Shown: positions 8,169 through 17,470 of the stretch, piece after piece
Layout: each line of letters starts with the position of its first letter
Numbering within the stretch: position 1 is the first letter of the stretch
Assembly: GCA_025463605.1 (NCBI GenBank)
Contig: JAODAV010000001.1
Coordinates: 62,001 to 126,000, forward strand
Source of the DNA: Rhodoglobus sp.
GTDB lineage: Bacteria > Actinomycetota > Actinomycetes > Actinomycetales > Microbacteriaceae
Reading direction: 5' to 3'
Length of the DNA: 64,000 nucleotides
Notes under the pieces: model-generated
Databases searched by the model: none
What the model was told of the DNA's origin: nothing
Seen by the model: only the letters and a program-made list of their open reading frames with translations
Translations under genes and position numbers: made by a program

Positions 8169-9336
8169 CGGGCAGGATTTCTTTAGCAGTCGGGTTGGGA
8201 TTGGTGCGCCACTCTCCGCTTGCGATGAACTTCACCATCACGTTGAGGACCGCAATGACCGGCACGGCGAAGAGCGCTCCCGCGATGCCCCCGATGAAGC
8301 CACCGGCGGCGACCGCGAAGACGACAGCGAGCGGGTGAACTTTGACCGCGGAACCCATGACGAGCGGCTGAAGCACATGGCCTTCGACCTGCTGCACGAG
8401 CAGCACGACGCCCAGCATGATGAGCGCCCAGAACGGGCCGAGGTAGATGAGTGCGACGAACACGGCGAGGGCGCCGGTGAGCAGTGCGCCGACCACGGGA
8501 ATGAACGATCCGAGGAACACCGCGATCGCGATGGGGATCACGAGCGGGAACCCCAGACCGGAGACGAGACCGATGACCCATGCCCCGAGCCCGATTCCCA
8601 CGGCATCGACGGCGGCGACGAAGATCTGCACTTTCACGAAGGTCGTGAGCGTGACCCAGCCTGCCTGGCCGGAGCCGTCGACTGCGGGCCGTGAGCGACG
8701 CGGGAAGAGGCCGACGATCCAGCCCCAGACGCGCTTGCCGTCGATGAGGAGGAACAGGGTCGCGAACAGGGTGAGCAGGAACCCCGCGAGCACATGGCCT
8801 GCGGTCGATCCGACAGACAGCGCGCCCGAGATGAGTGCCTGGCTGTCGCGCTGGATCGCGGCGAAGGCCTGATCGATATACGCGTTGATCTCCGACTCGT
8901 CGAGCTGGAGGGGCGAAGTGAGCAGGAAGTCCTTGAATTGCTCGTAGGCGAGCATCGACTTGTCCTGGAGGTCGGGCAGCCCACGGCGCACTTGCGTTAC
9001 GACGAGCACCACGAGACCGGCGACGATCGCGATCGTGCCGACCATGGCGAGGGTTACCGCGAGCCACTTCGGCCATCGATGCCGGGTGAGCCATTGCACG
9101 AAGGGCACGAGCAGGGCCGCGAGCAGGATGGCGACGAGGAAGGGGATGACGATGTACTTGAGCTGGATGATCAGGTAGACGAGAACCGCGAACACGCCCA
9201 CGACCAGCAGGATGCGCCACGAGTACGCCCCCGCGATCCTCAGAGCGGGCGGAACCGCCTCGTTCTCGTCGACCGTGCTCTTGACTTCGACGACCTGATC
9301 GGCCGACTTCTTAACGCGTCCTAGTGCCACGCGCAC
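8161..9336 (-). CDS. AI-2E family (PerM/YdiK-like) transporter
   Basis: A 391-residue integral membrane protein of the AI-2E exporter-like superfamily. There is a cytoplasmic N-terminus, paired hydrophobic helices near residues 35-75, a long amphipathic middle section, and a C-terminal group of helices with the family-typical GSFIPVVGALLTG and QQVEGHVLQPLVMG motifs. Substrates of these proteins are mostly unproven; some export quorum signals and others act in ion exchange. The start is GTG. It overlaps ilvA by 8 bp. Confidence 0.9.
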   Translation of the reverse strand: MRVALGRVKKSADQVVEVKSTVDENEAVPPALRIAGAYSWRILLVVGVFAVLVYLIIQLKYIVIPFLVAILLAALLVPFVQWLTRHRWPKWLAVTLAMVGTIAIVAGLVVLVVTQVRRGLPDLQDKSMLAYEQFKDFLLTSPLQLDESEINAYIDQAFAAIQRDSQALISGALSVGSTAGHVLAGFLLTLFATLFLLIDGKRVWGWIVGLFPRRSRPAVDGSGQAGWVTLTTFVKVQIFVAAVDAVGIGLGAWVIGLVSGLGFPLVIPIAIAVFLGSFIPVVGALLTGALAVFVALIYLGPFWALIMLGVVLLVQQVEGHVLQPLVMGSAVKVHPLAVVFAVAAGGFIGGIAGALFAVPVIAVLNVMVKFIASGEWRTNPNPTAKEILPDV

Positions 9337-9380
9337 AGTCTAGATCGCCGGTCTGGGACCGTATGCCCCTGTCGGAATAC

Positions 9381-10463
9381 CTAGGTGCGTGGTACGGCCG
9401 ACACGGGGGATCCCTTGAGTCGCAGGTGCACGGCGTCGCCCGGCTCGGGGCGCGTGTCGACGTCATGCTGGATCGAGAGCAGCGAGTCATCCTCGAGCCG
9501 CACGCGGGTACGACGCAGTGAGCCCAGGAAGCTCGATGAGACGACGGTCGCGGGGATGCCCCTGCTTTCGATCGCGATGTCTTCGGGGCGGATGAACGCG
9601 GTCACCGGCCCATCGGGCAACGACTGACCGAGAAGCTCGAGCTTCTTGCCGTGCACGAGCACCTTGCCTGCCTGGATCTCGGCGGATACGCGATTGCTCA
9701 GTCCCACAAAGTCGGCGACGAAGGCCGTAGCGGGGGTCGCGTAGAGCTCCTCCGGCGTGCCGATCTGCTCGATGACGCCGTCCCGCATGACCGCCACCCG
9801 GTCGGCGACGGCGAGCGCCTCCTCCTGGTCGTGGGTCACGAAGACGGTGGTGATGCCGAGCTCGGTCTGGATGCGGCGGATCTCGTCCCTCAACTGCACG
9901 CGGACTTTCGCGTCGAGCGCGCTGAGGGGTTCGTCGAGCAGGAGCACTCGCGGACGCGTGACGAGGGCACGCGCGAGCGCGACGCGCTGCTGCTGCCCAC
10001 CCGAGAGCTGGTGGGCGAAGCGCTGGGCCATCCGCTCGAGGCCGACCATCTCGAGTGCTTCGACCGCGCGCTGCTGCCGCTCGTTGCTCGGGACCTTGCG
10101 CATCCTGAGCCCGAATTCGACGTTCTCGAGGGCCGTCATGTGCGGGAAGAGCGAGTACGACTGAAAGACCATGCCGATGTCGCGTTTGTTCGTCGGCACG
10201 GCGGCGACATCTTCGCCGTCGATCAGGATGCGCCCGCCGTTGATGAGCTCGAGGCCCGAGAGCGCCCGGAGTGCGGTCGTCTTGCCGCAGCCGGACGGAC
10301 CGAGCAGTGCGACGAATTCGCCCGGCGCGATCGACAGGTCGATGGAGTCGAGCGCACGGTGGGCCCCGTAGTCCTTGATCACTCCGACGAGTTCGACGGT
10401 CGCCCCGGTCGAGGGCGCGAGCGAGGGGGCGGTGGGGCCGGTGGTGGGAATGGTCGAGGTCAT
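9381..10463 (-). CDS. ABC importer ATP-binding protein (PotA/FbpC type)
   Basis: A 360-residue ATPase of the polyamine/iron(III) importer class. Walker A is GPSGCGKTT, the signature is LSGGQQQRVALARAL, Walker B is VLLLDEPLSALD and the H-loop is FVTHDQEEAL. A C-terminal TOBE-like regulatory domain follows (about residues 275-360, AFIRPEDIAIES). The ATG at 10463 overlaps the stop of the second permease gene by 4 bp. It energises the two permeases encoded just upstream. The substrate is not determined by sequence. Confidence 0.93.
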   Translation of the reverse strand: MTSTIPTTGPTAPSLAPSTGATVELVGVIKDYGAHRALDSIDLSIAPGEFVALLGPSGCGKTTALRALSGLELINGGRILIDGEDVAAVPTNKRDIGMVFQSYSLFPHMTALENVEFGLRMRKVPSNERQQRAVEALEMVGLERMAQRFAHQLSGGQQQRVALARALVTRPRVLLLDEPLSALDAKVRVQLRDEIRRIQTELGITTVFVTHDQEEALAVADRVAVMRDGVIEQIGTPEELYATPATAFVADFVGLSNRVSAEIQAGKVLVHGKKLELLGQSLPDGPVTAFIRPEDIAIESRGIPATVVSSSFLGSLRRTRVRLEDDSLLSIQHDVDTRPEPGDAVHLRLKGSPVSAVPRT

Positions 10464-11284
10464 TGTGCGCTCCGATTGCGGCTGACCGAACCCAGCCGGC
10501 CGATGATGAGAAGGAGGACGAAGGCGAAGGCGAGCGCGAGGAGCGCGAAGATCACGGCGACCCACGGGTCGGACTGCCCGGCCTGCAGGAGGGCGGTCTG
10601 CAGGTTGACGCGGTTGAGCAGGCTCGCGATCGTGAACTCGCCCAGCACGACGGCAACCGAGATGAACGCGGCCGCGAGCACGCCGCGGCGCAGGTTCGGC
10701 AGCAGGACGCGCCAGAGGATGACCGGCCAGCTCGCGCCGAGTGAGCGCGCAGCTTCACTCAATGTGATCACCGGCACCGCGTCGAGATTGGCCTGGATGG
10801 CGCGGTACGCGTAGGGCAGCACGGTGATGCCGTAGGCGAACGCAAGTGTCCAGATCGACCCGCCGAACACGCGCACGACGATTCCGTAGACGGGCGCGAG
10901 CCCCACGACGAGCACGATCGCCGGCACCGTGATCGGGATGATGCAGATGAACTCCAGCACGCGCCTGAGTCGCGGAAACTGGATGTGCACGAGAATCATC
11001 GTCGGCAACAGCACGACGAGCACGATCGCGACCGTGACCGCGGCAAGCAGGAACGAATTGCCGATCCCCTGGAACAGCGTGCGGTAGGTGCGCGCGCTCT
11101 CCGGCGAGAGCAGCCCGGTCCAGTGATCGAGCGTGTAGCCGTGCCCGTTGTTGGAGCTCAGGCTGAACTCGATCATCGAGACGATGGGGATCGCGAAAAC
11201 GAGGCCGACGACGACGAGGATGACCCACCGCGTGATCCTGCCCGGCTCGGCTCCGATGCGCTGGGCTACGGTCTGCTTCGTCAT
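10460..11284 (-). CDS. ABC importer permease, second subunit (PotC-like)
   Basis: A 274-residue binding-protein-dependent permease with six predicted helices. The EAA loop that contacts the ATPase is seen as LSEAARSLGASWPVILWRVLLPNL. The start ATG overlaps the first permease stop by 4 bp. Together with the adjacent permease, ATPase and lipoprotein it forms a complete importer. It resembles type I importers for polyamines, iron(III), thiamine or phosphonates. Confidence 0.9.
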   Translation of the reverse strand: MTKQTVAQRIGAEPGRITRWVILVVVGLVFAIPIVSMIEFSLSSNNGHGYTLDHWTGLLSPESARTYRTLFQGIGNSFLLAAVTVAIVLVVLLPTMILVHIQFPRLRRVLEFICIIPITVPAIVLVVGLAPVYGIVVRVFGGSIWTLAFAYGITVLPYAYRAIQANLDAVPVITLSEAARSLGASWPVILWRVLLPNLRRGVLAAAFISVAVVLGEFTIASLLNRVNLQTALLQAGQSDPWVAVIFALLALAFAFVLLLIIGRLGSVSRNRSAQ

Positions 11285-12243
11285 CGCTGCCACCTCGACG
11301 TGCGGGTCTGGAGAGCGGAGTAGCCCCACATCACGACGACCATGACGACGACCATCCCGAGTGCGAGGGCGCCTGCCATGTTCTCGCGACCGAGCACCGT
11401 CTCGCTCACGAGGGCTGAGCGGATCTGCAGGGGAACGATCTGCGCGCCCTGGCTGATGAGGGCGGCCGCCGTCGCGTACGACGAGAACGCGTTCGCGAAC
11501 AGCAGCAGGAGGCTGCCGAGGAACGATGGCGCGAGCACGGGGATGGCGATGCGCACCCAATAGCTGAGCTGTGTTCCGCCCAGTGTCGCGTTCGCCTCCG
11601 CCCACTGCGGTTTCAGTCCCTGCAGCGCGGGCATGAACGTGATGACCATGAGCGGCACCTGGAAGTAGAGGTACACGGGCAGCAAGCCCGGCACCTGGTA
11701 GAGCCAGACACCGTTCTCGAAGATGTTGACGCCGAAGGCGTCCTGCAACCAGACGGTGATGAGGCCCTGATTGCCGATGGCGGCGATGAACGCGAACGCG
11801 AGCATGACGCCTCCGAATTGCGCGAGCACGCTCGAGGCGGAGTCGACGATCGATCGGAGCGCGCCTTCCGTGCGGGTTCCGAGCATCGCGTAGCAGACGA
11901 GCGCGCCGATGATCGCACCGACGATCGCTGTCACTGCCGACACCCAGAACGAGCTGAGGAAGGTACCGAGCACGGTGGGAGCGAACAGACCGAGAAGGTT
12001 CTCGGTGGTGAAGGAACCATCGGCCGTGAAGAGTCCGGTGCCCACCGCGAGGATTGTGGGGATCGCGAGAAAGATGACGACGTAGATCGCGAACGGCGTG
12101 AGGCCGAGGTATTTCAGTGCAACCCTGGGTTTCATAACAGCCCTCTGCGCTGGGCGGTCGGGGGCCGGCTCCGACTGCGGGTGACGCCGGGGGGTCGCCC
12201 CGGCGTCACCACTGGTCAGAACTGGCGCGTTGGCGACAGTCAT
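11281..12243 (-). CDS. ABC importer permease, first subunit (PotB-like)
   Basis: A 320-residue permease with about six helices and an EAA-type loop (WAEANATLGGTQLSYWVRIAIPVLAP). Two starts are possible. ATG 12243 gives a 36-residue hydrophilic, Pro/Arg-rich N-terminal tail. ATG 12135 starts directly at KPRVALKYLG and has a better Shine-Dalgarno (AGAGGG about 7 nt upstream). I list the longer form because it begins 10 bp after the binding-protein gene; the shorter one may be correct. Confidence 0.85.
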   Translation of the reverse strand: MTVANAPVLTSGDAGATPRRHPQSEPAPDRPAQRAVMKPRVALKYLGLTPFAIYVVIFLAIPTILAVGTGLFTADGSFTTENLLGLFAPTVLGTFLSSFWVSAVTAIVGAIIGALVCYAMLGTRTEGALRSIVDSASSVLAQFGGVMLAFAFIAAIGNQGLITVWLQDAFGVNIFENGVWLYQVPGLLPVYLYFQVPLMVITFMPALQGLKPQWAEANATLGGTQLSYWVRIAIPVLAPSFLGSLLLLFANAFSSYATAAALISQGAQIVPLQIRSALVSETVLGRENMAGALALGMVVVMVVVMWGYSALQTRTSRWQR

Positions 12244-12253
12244 CTTGGTGCCG

Positions 12254-13363
12254 CTAGCTGATCGCCGCAGCCCACTTTTCCGCGAGAATGGCTGCATTGG
12301 CTTCCGCCTGATCGGCGGTGGGGGTGACGAGCTCCCCGTCCAGCTCGCCGAGCGAGTCGAGTGCAGCGGTGTCGACGGTTCCGGCATCCTGCAGCGCCTG
12401 GATCGTCACCGGGTACGCCCCACCGACGATGAACAGGTTCTGCGCTTCGGGGCTGTAGAGGAACTCCTGCCAGAGGCGAGCGGCCGCGGGGTGAGGCGCG
12501 TCCTTGCTGATGGCCTGGTTGTAGAAGCTCGTGTACACGGTGCCCGGAAGGGTCGTGACCTTCCAGCCGTCGACCGTGGACGCCACGGCGAGGTTGTTGT
12601 AGCTCCAGTCGAAGGCGACCTTGATCTCACCGGAGGCGATGGCCGCCTCGGTGACGTTCACGGGAAGGAAGTTGCCCGCATCGTTGAGCTTCTCGAAGAA
12701 CTCGATGCCCGGCGTGAAGTCGTCGAGCGTGCCGCCCGACTGCACCGTTGCGAGGCCGACGGCCGCGAACGCCGCGCCCGCCTGGGTCGGGTCGCCGTTG
12801 AGCGCGACAGCTCCCGTGTAGTCGGCGCCGAGCAGGTCGTCGAGGCTCGTGGGCTCGGGAACATCGTTCGACTGGTAGCCGATCGACATGCTTCCCGTGT
12901 AGTCGTTGACCCAGAGGCCAGTGGCCTCCTTGTTTTCAGCCGGGATCTCGTCCCAGTTCGCCACCTGGTACGGGGCGAAGTAGTCGAGGCTGTCGAGGGT
13001 CACCGCGGTGCCGAGGTCGAAGACGTCGGGAGCGGTGTCCTGGCCCTTGAGGTTGTCGGCGGCGGCGATCTCCTCGGCGCTCGAGATGTCAGGGTCTGCG
13101 GAGTTGACGGTGATCCCGTACTTCTCCTCGAAGAGCGCCTTGATCTCTCCGTAGTTGGCCCAGTTGTCGGGGAGCGCGATGACGTTGAGCTGGCCCTCCG
13201 CCTGAGCGGCGGCGACGAGCGCGTCGAGGCCGCCGAAGTCCTCCGCGCTAACGGCGGTCGCGGCGTTGACGTCGGTCGCGGCGGGAGTGGCGGCACACGC
13301 GCTGAGCGAGATCGCGGCGGCGGCGATCACGGCAACGCCGGCGAGGTGGCGCAATCTGAACAA
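12254..13363 (-). CDS. ABC importer solute-binding lipoprotein
   Basis: A 369-residue extracellular solute-binding protein. A TTG start at 13363 is preceded by AGAGGAA. The signal peptide ends in the lipobox LSAC, giving a lipid-anchored mature protein after about residue 20. The mature protein (AEGQLNVIALPDNWANYGEI, then PDVFDLGTAV) resembles the PotD/FbpA fold. It is first in a four-gene operon with two permeases and the ATPase. No substrate-specific motif could be recognised. Confidence 0.87.
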   Translation of the reverse strand: MFRLRHLAGVAVIAAAAISLSACAATPAATDVNAATAVSAEDFGGLDALVAAAQAEGQLNVIALPDNWANYGEIKALFEEKYGITVNSADPDISSAEEIAAADNLKGQDTAPDVFDLGTAVTLDSLDYFAPYQVANWDEIPAENKEATGLWVNDYTGSMSIGYQSNDVPEPTSLDDLLGADYTGAVALNGDPTQAGAAFAAVGLATVQSGGTLDDFTPGIEFFEKLNDAGNFLPVNVTEAAIASGEIKVAFDWSYNNLAVASTVDGWKVTTLPGTVYTSFYNQAISKDAPHPAAARLWQEFLYSPEAQNLFIVGGAYPVTIQALQDAGTVDTAALDSLGELDGELVTPTADQAEANAAILAEKWAAAIS

Positions 13364-13378
13364 GGGGTTCCTCTTTTC

Positions 13379-13394
13379 GCGGCCGACCGGCCGC
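13379..13394 (-). promoter_or_regulatory. 16-bp GC palindrome in the ABC operon leader
   Basis: GCGGCCG-AC-CGGCCGC is a perfect inverted repeat lying directly upstream of the AGAGGAA ribosome-binding site of the binding-protein gene. It could be an operator or an RNA hairpin that modulates translation. The remaining 165 bp up to the divergent YcaQ-like gene shows nothing I can identify; I looked for TPP-riboswitch signatures and saw none. Confidence 0.45.
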
Positions 13395-13558
13395 CCGCGC
13401 TGTGGACGGGGCAGAGGTAACCGGGCTGGCCTCGAACGAAACCTACGGATGCTGAGGAACACTCGGACGTCCGGCGGGTGAATTCGCGGCGAACGGCGTC
13501 GGTACCACTGGGTAGTGTGAGAGGGTGCTCGCTCCCGTGTCGTCCCTTGGTTGAGTCG

Positions 13559-14752
13559 ATGTCAGCGGCCTCGATGTCAGCAGCACAGGCTCGCCGCATC
13601 GCTCTCGCCGCCCAGGGTTTCGGCCGGCCTCGCGGCGCCGTCGGCACTCGGCAGCTCAACCTGCTGCTTCAGCGGCTCGCGGTGCTGCAGCTCGACTCGG
13701 TGAACGTGTTCGAGCGCAGCCACTACCTGCCCGTGTTCGCGAGGCTCGGCGCCTACGACAAGTCTCTTCTCGACACACTCACATTCCGACCTCGCTCGCC
13801 TTACATCGAGTACTGGGCGCACATGGCTTCGCTCATTCCGCTCACCGATTGGCCACTGTGGGGTTGGCGCCGCCGGGCATACGTCGAGCGCGGCGCCAAC
13901 CCCGCGAGCTGGTCGTACGGCATGGAGCCCATGCTCGATTTCCTGCGCGCCGAATTGCGCGAGAAGGGGCCCCTCACGGCCGGTCAGGTCGAGCACCACG
14001 AGAACCGGCGCAACGGTCCGTGGTGGGGCTGGTCGGAGGTCAAGACCGGACTCGAGGTGCTCTTCATGCGCGGCGAAGTGGTCGCGGCGGGCCGGCGCAA
14101 CTTCGAGCGCAGCTACGACCTCGCCGAGCGCCGCATTCCGGCCGGGCTGCTCGAGCGAGAGGTTGCCGAAGACGACGCTGTGCGCGAGCTCGTGCGTATC
14201 TCGGCTCGCGCGCTCGGCGTCGGCACGGTGCGCGACATCGCGGACTACTTCCGCCTGCTGCAGGCGCCCGCGACGGTCGCGATCCGCGAGCTCGTCGACG
14301 CGGGTGAGCTGCTTCCCGTGACCGTCGACGGCTGGAACCGCCCGGCATACCTGCACCCGGAGGCACGCATCCCGCGGCGCATCGAGACGGCTGCTCTGCT
14401 GTCGCCGTTCGACCCCATCGTGTGGGAGCGCGAGCGCACACTTCGCATGTTCGGCTTCCACTACCGCATCGAGATCTACACGCCCGCCCCCAAGCGCATC
14501 TTCGGCTACTACACGCTTCCGGTGCTCGTCGACGATGCCCTTGTCGGGCGCATCGACCTCAAGACCGACAGGCAGTCGGGCGTGCTGCGCGTGCAGTCGG
14601 CATGGCGGGAGAAGGATGCACCCGCCGGCGTCGAGGCGCGTATAGCGCCACTCCTGCGTGAGACTGCCGCGTGGCAGGCAATGGAGCGGATCGAGTTCGC
14701 GGGTCGCGGCGACCTTTCCGCCGGGCTGGAAGCAGAATTGCTGTCAACCTGA
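13559..14752 (+). CDS. YcaQ/AlkZ-like winged-helix DNA glycosylase
   Basis: A 397-residue member of the HTH_42 (DUF1006) family. Characterised members (E. coli YcaQ, Streptomyces AlkZ) are DNA glycosylases that unhook interstrand crosslinks or excise bulky alkylated bases. The catalytic-loop motif Gln-hydrophobic-Asp is present as LQLDSVNV (Gln44, Asp46), as in YcaQ-type enzymes, followed by RSHYLPVFARLG. Winged-helix segments follow to about residue 250, then PFDPIVWERERT and the C-terminal barrel. I chose the ATG at 13559; ATG 13574 is also possible. Confidence 0.88.
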   Translation: MSAASMSAAQARRIALAAQGFGRPRGAVGTRQLNLLLQRLAVLQLDSVNVFERSHYLPVFARLGAYDKSLLDTLTFRPRSPYIEYWAHMASLIPLTDWPLWGWRRRAYVERGANPASWSYGMEPMLDFLRAELREKGPLTAGQVEHHENRRNGPWWGWSEVKTGLEVLFMRGEVVAAGRRNFERSYDLAERRIPAGLLEREVAEDDAVRELVRISARALGVGTVRDIADYFRLLQAPATVAIRELVDAGELLPVTVDGWNRPAYLHPEARIPRRIETAALLSPFDPIVWERERTLRMFGFHYRIEIYTPAPKRIFGYYTLPVLVDDALVGRIDLKTDRQSGVLRVQSAWREKDAPAGVEARIAPLLRETAAWQAMERIEFAGRGDLSAGLEAELLST

Positions 14753-14763
14753 GAGGCAGCCCC

Positions 14764-15921
14764 GTGCGTCGAGACACCATGAGCACAGCAGCCAGAACCA
14801 GCTTCGCCGTTCTCCTCGCGCTCGGTGTAATCCTCGGGATGAGCGCATGCGATGTCCCCGATCCCGTGCCCACGACAGACCCAGTTCCCGGCACGCTTGG
14901 TGAACCGACAGCGTCACCGACCGCAGACCCCGATGCCGGGCCGCGCCCCGTGATCGGCAACATCTGCGACGACCTCGTGCCGCCCGCGAGCCTTGCGGTG
15001 AACATGCCGCCCGGAGTCGTGGCGGCCGACCCGGCCGCTTCGCAACTCGCGGCGTACCCCGAGATCGTCACGAGCTACGTCGTTCGCGCGGCCGGCGGTC
15101 TTACGTGCGAGTGGAACAACGGCGAGCCCTACAGCGGCTCCGCGGGCAGCAACCCGGCGTATGTGGGCATCCGGGTCAACGTGCTCCCCGACGCCACCAC
15201 CCAGTGGGCGCGCTACGAGTCGATCTACGCGGGAACCGGCGCGGTCGGTCATTTCTGCAACACCGACTTCGTGCCGCTCTACTGCGGTACGCAGGCCATC
15301 GTGGGCTCGGACTGGATCGAAGCCGAGATCTTCGGAGCGGTCTCGCCGGCCGCCGCCGCGACGCTCTCCACTCGCATCGTCGATGCCGTGGCGGCCTCAG
15401 GACCGGGTGCCCCGGTCTGGACTCCTCCGGCCGGAACGCTGCCGCTGACCGCCGACTGCCGTGACACGCTGCCCGAGACGCCCGTGGGCATTCTCCTTGG
15501 CGTGGGGGTGCCCCTCGTCGCCCAGGGTCCAGCCGGCGGTTGGAGCCTCGACGCCGGGGCTCACGAGAACCTCGGCGCCCCACGCTGCTCCTACCTCTAT
15601 GAGATGGATATGGCGGGTGTCGCGTCGTTCGAGGCGCTCCCGGCGGGCGCGTGGGCGTGGCGCGAAGCCCGCCCGCTCATCACCACCCCCGCGGCGCCCG
15701 AACTGGTCGAGATCGACTTCCTCTCCAACGGCGATGAGGCGTGGGTGCGCTGCACGGCCGACCACGAGGACTGCTACCTGGACCTCATCGTCGGCAACAA
15801 CTGGATCCAGGTGCGCGTGTGGCCGGACGAAGCACTCAGCGAGAGCATGAGTGTGACGGTCGACAAACGCGACGGCATCCTTCGAATCGGCGAAGCGATT
15901 CTGGGTGAACTTCGGGGCTAG
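14764..15921 (+). CDS. Cys-rich secreted lipoprotein, unknown function
   Basis: A 385-residue predicted lipoprotein. The GTG at 14764 has GAGAGG at suitable spacing and gives the basic n-region MRRDTMSTAAR, a hydrophobic core, then the lipobox GMSAC. A Pro/Thr/Asp linker (PVPTTDPVPGTLGEPTASPT) leads into two similar halves of about 150 residues. Each half has cysteine pairs around TCEWNN and RCSYLY, followed by a VGSDWIEAE or VGNNWIQVR motif, which suggests an internal duplication. It ends in a 4-bp tail-to-tail CTAG overlap with htpX. The family is not recognised. Confidence 0.8.
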   Translation: MRRDTMSTAARTSFAVLLALGVILGMSACDVPDPVPTTDPVPGTLGEPTASPTADPDAGPRPVIGNICDDLVPPASLAVNMPPGVVAADPAASQLAAYPEIVTSYVVRAAGGLTCEWNNGEPYSGSAGSNPAYVGIRVNVLPDATTQWARYESIYAGTGAVGHFCNTDFVPLYCGTQAIVGSDWIEAEIFGAVSPAAAATLSTRIVDAVAASGPGAPVWTPPAGTLPLTADCRDTLPETPVGILLGVGVPLVAQGPAGGWSLDAGAHENLGAPRCSYLYEMDMAGVASFEALPAGAWAWREARPLITTPAAPELVEIDFLSNGDEAWVRCTADHEDCYLDLIVGNNWIQVRVWPDEALSESMSVTVDKRDGILRIGEAILGELRG

Positions 15922-16802
15922 AAGCTGCGGCCGCTCTCGATCAGCCTCTGCACGCGAGCGGGGATCGGCGGGTGGGTGCTGAAGAGCTTGTCCATGATGC
16001 CCGGCTTCATCGGATCCGCGATCCACATGTGCGCCATTGTCGAGTTCTGCCGCTGCACCGGGCGAGCGTACGCCCCGAGCTTTTCGAGGGCGCTGGCGAG
16101 GGCATCCGGGTGCCTGGTGGTGAGTGCGCCGGTCGCGTCTGCGAGATACTCGCGCTGCCGGGAGATCGCGGCCTGCACGACGGCGGCGACGAGCGGCGCA
16201 ATGAGCAGGGCGACGATGCCGAACACCAGAACGATCGGGTTGCCGCCGCTGTTGTTGTTGTTGCCGCGGCCGCCGAAGAAGGCGAACCTCAGGAAGATGT
16301 CGGAGATGAACCCGATCGCCACGACCAGACCGAACACGATCATCGAGACGCGGATGTCGTAGTTCTGCACGTGACCCAACTCGTGCGCCATCACGCCCTC
16401 GAGCTCGGAATCGTCCATGAGTTCGAGCAGGCCGGTGGTCGCGGCGACAGACGCATGCTGCGGGTCGCGACCCGTCGCGAACGCGTTGGGCGCAGGATCG
16501 TTGATGATGTAGACCTTGGGCATCGGCGTGCCGGTCGTAATCGACAGGTTCTCGACGATGCGGTAGAGCCGTGGGTTGTCGGCCTTCTGGATCTGCCGCG
16601 CGCCACTCAGCGAGAGCGCCTGGCTGCTCGCCGCGAAGTACTGGATGAGCGCGTAGCCCGTCGCGATCACGAGAGTGATGATGACGATCGACACGTCGTT
16701 GTAGACCCAGGCTGCGAGCGCGCCAAGGCCGCCGATAATGACCAGGAACAGCAGGATGATGAAGACGGTGTTGCGTTTGTTCTTCGCTATGTTGCGATAC
16801 AT
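15918..16802 (-). CDS. htpX: HtpX-type M48 membrane metalloprotease
   Basis: A 294-residue M48 zinc protease with two N-terminal helices (about 12-32 and 38-56) and the HELGH motif at 140-144. The third zinc ligand is the Glu of REYLADATG near 220. A further hydrophobic pair lies at about 152-168 and 188-208, with an Asn/Gly-rich loop (GGRGNNNNSGG) between. HtpX degrades misfolded membrane proteins. It lies directly downstream of lemA (48 bp), the usual LemA-HtpX pairing. Confidence 0.94.
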   Translation of the reverse strand: MYRNIAKNKRNTVFIILLFLVIIGGLGALAAWVYNDVSIVIITLVIATGYALIQYFAASSQALSLSGARQIQKADNPRLYRIVENLSITTGTPMPKVYIINDPAPNAFATGRDPQHASVAATTGLLELMDDSELEGVMAHELGHVQNYDIRVSMIVFGLVVAIGFISDIFLRFAFFGGRGNNNNSGGNPIVLVFGIVALLIAPLVAAVVQAAISRQREYLADATGALTTRHPDALASALEKLGAYARPVQRQNSTMAHMWIADPMKPGIMDKLFSTHPPIPARVQRLIESGRSF

Positions 16803-16850
16803 CTAGCCCTGTTTCGATTGTGCGATGTCGACAGGCTCAATCGACGGGGC

Positions 16851-17417
16851 CTAAAACTGCACGCGCGGCGGCTCCGCGATTGCCGCGGAGTCCGTGACCT
16901 CGAAGAACTCGCGCTCCGTGAACCCGAGACCGCGAACGAACAGCGTGTTCGGGAAGACCTTGATCTTCGTGTTGAGCTCGCGCACACCGCCGTTGTAGAA
17001 CCGGCGGGAGGCCTGGATCTTGTCTTCGGTGTCGACGAGCTCGCCCTGCAGCTGCAGGTAGTTCTGATTGGCCTGCAGCTGGGGGTACGCCTCCGCCACC
17101 GCGAAGATCGACTTGAGGGCCGTCTGCATGTGGTTCTCGGCGACGGCGGCATCTGCCGGTCCCTGAGCGGAGAGGGTCTCTGCGCGCGCTTTCGTGACGT
17201 TCTCGAAGACCGCCTTCTCGTGCGCAGCATAGCCCTTGACCGATTCGATGAGGTTGGGGATGAGGTCGGCGCGGCGCTTGAGCTGAACCGTGATGTCGCT
17301 CCACGCCTCATCGACGCGCACGTTCAGCGTCACGAGGGAGTTGTAGGTCGTCCACAGGTAGATGCCGACGATGACGACGAGTAGCACGATAACGCCGATG
17401 ACGATGAGGATTTCCAT
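16851..17417 (-). CDS. lemA: LemA family membrane protein
   Basis: A 188-residue LemA protein with one N-terminal transmembrane helix (residues 2-24), then a helical bundle containing NSLVTLNVRVDEAWSDI, QLKRRADLIPNLIESVKGYA and RRFYNGGVRELN, all typical of the family. It is commonly co-transcribed with htpX, as here. Its function is poorly known; it is thought to accompany membrane-protein quality control. The ATG at 17417 is chosen because the family begins with this hydrophobic helix. Confidence 0.93.
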   Translation of the reverse strand: MEILIVIGVIVLLVVIVGIYLWTTYNSLVTLNVRVDEAWSDITVQLKRRADLIPNLIESVKGYAAHEKAVFENVTKARAETLSAQGPADAAVAENHMQTALKSIFAVAEAYPQLQANQNYLQLQGELVDTEDKIQASRRFYNGGVRELNTKIKVFPNTLFVRGLGFTEREFFEVTDSAAIAEPPRVQF

Positions 17418-17470
17418 ATGGAGAACTATATGCGAGTAGTACTCGCCGTTCCTACGACTGTCTTGTACTC

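Noticed and set aside
13364..13558. TPP or other riboswitch before the ABC importer
   Set aside because: I looked for the conserved TPP-box sequences on the transcribed strand and found none; only a short GC palindrome is present.
15972..17384. Long open frame antisense to htpX and lemA
   Set aside because: The opposite strand encodes two canonical proteins (HELGH, LemA motifs).
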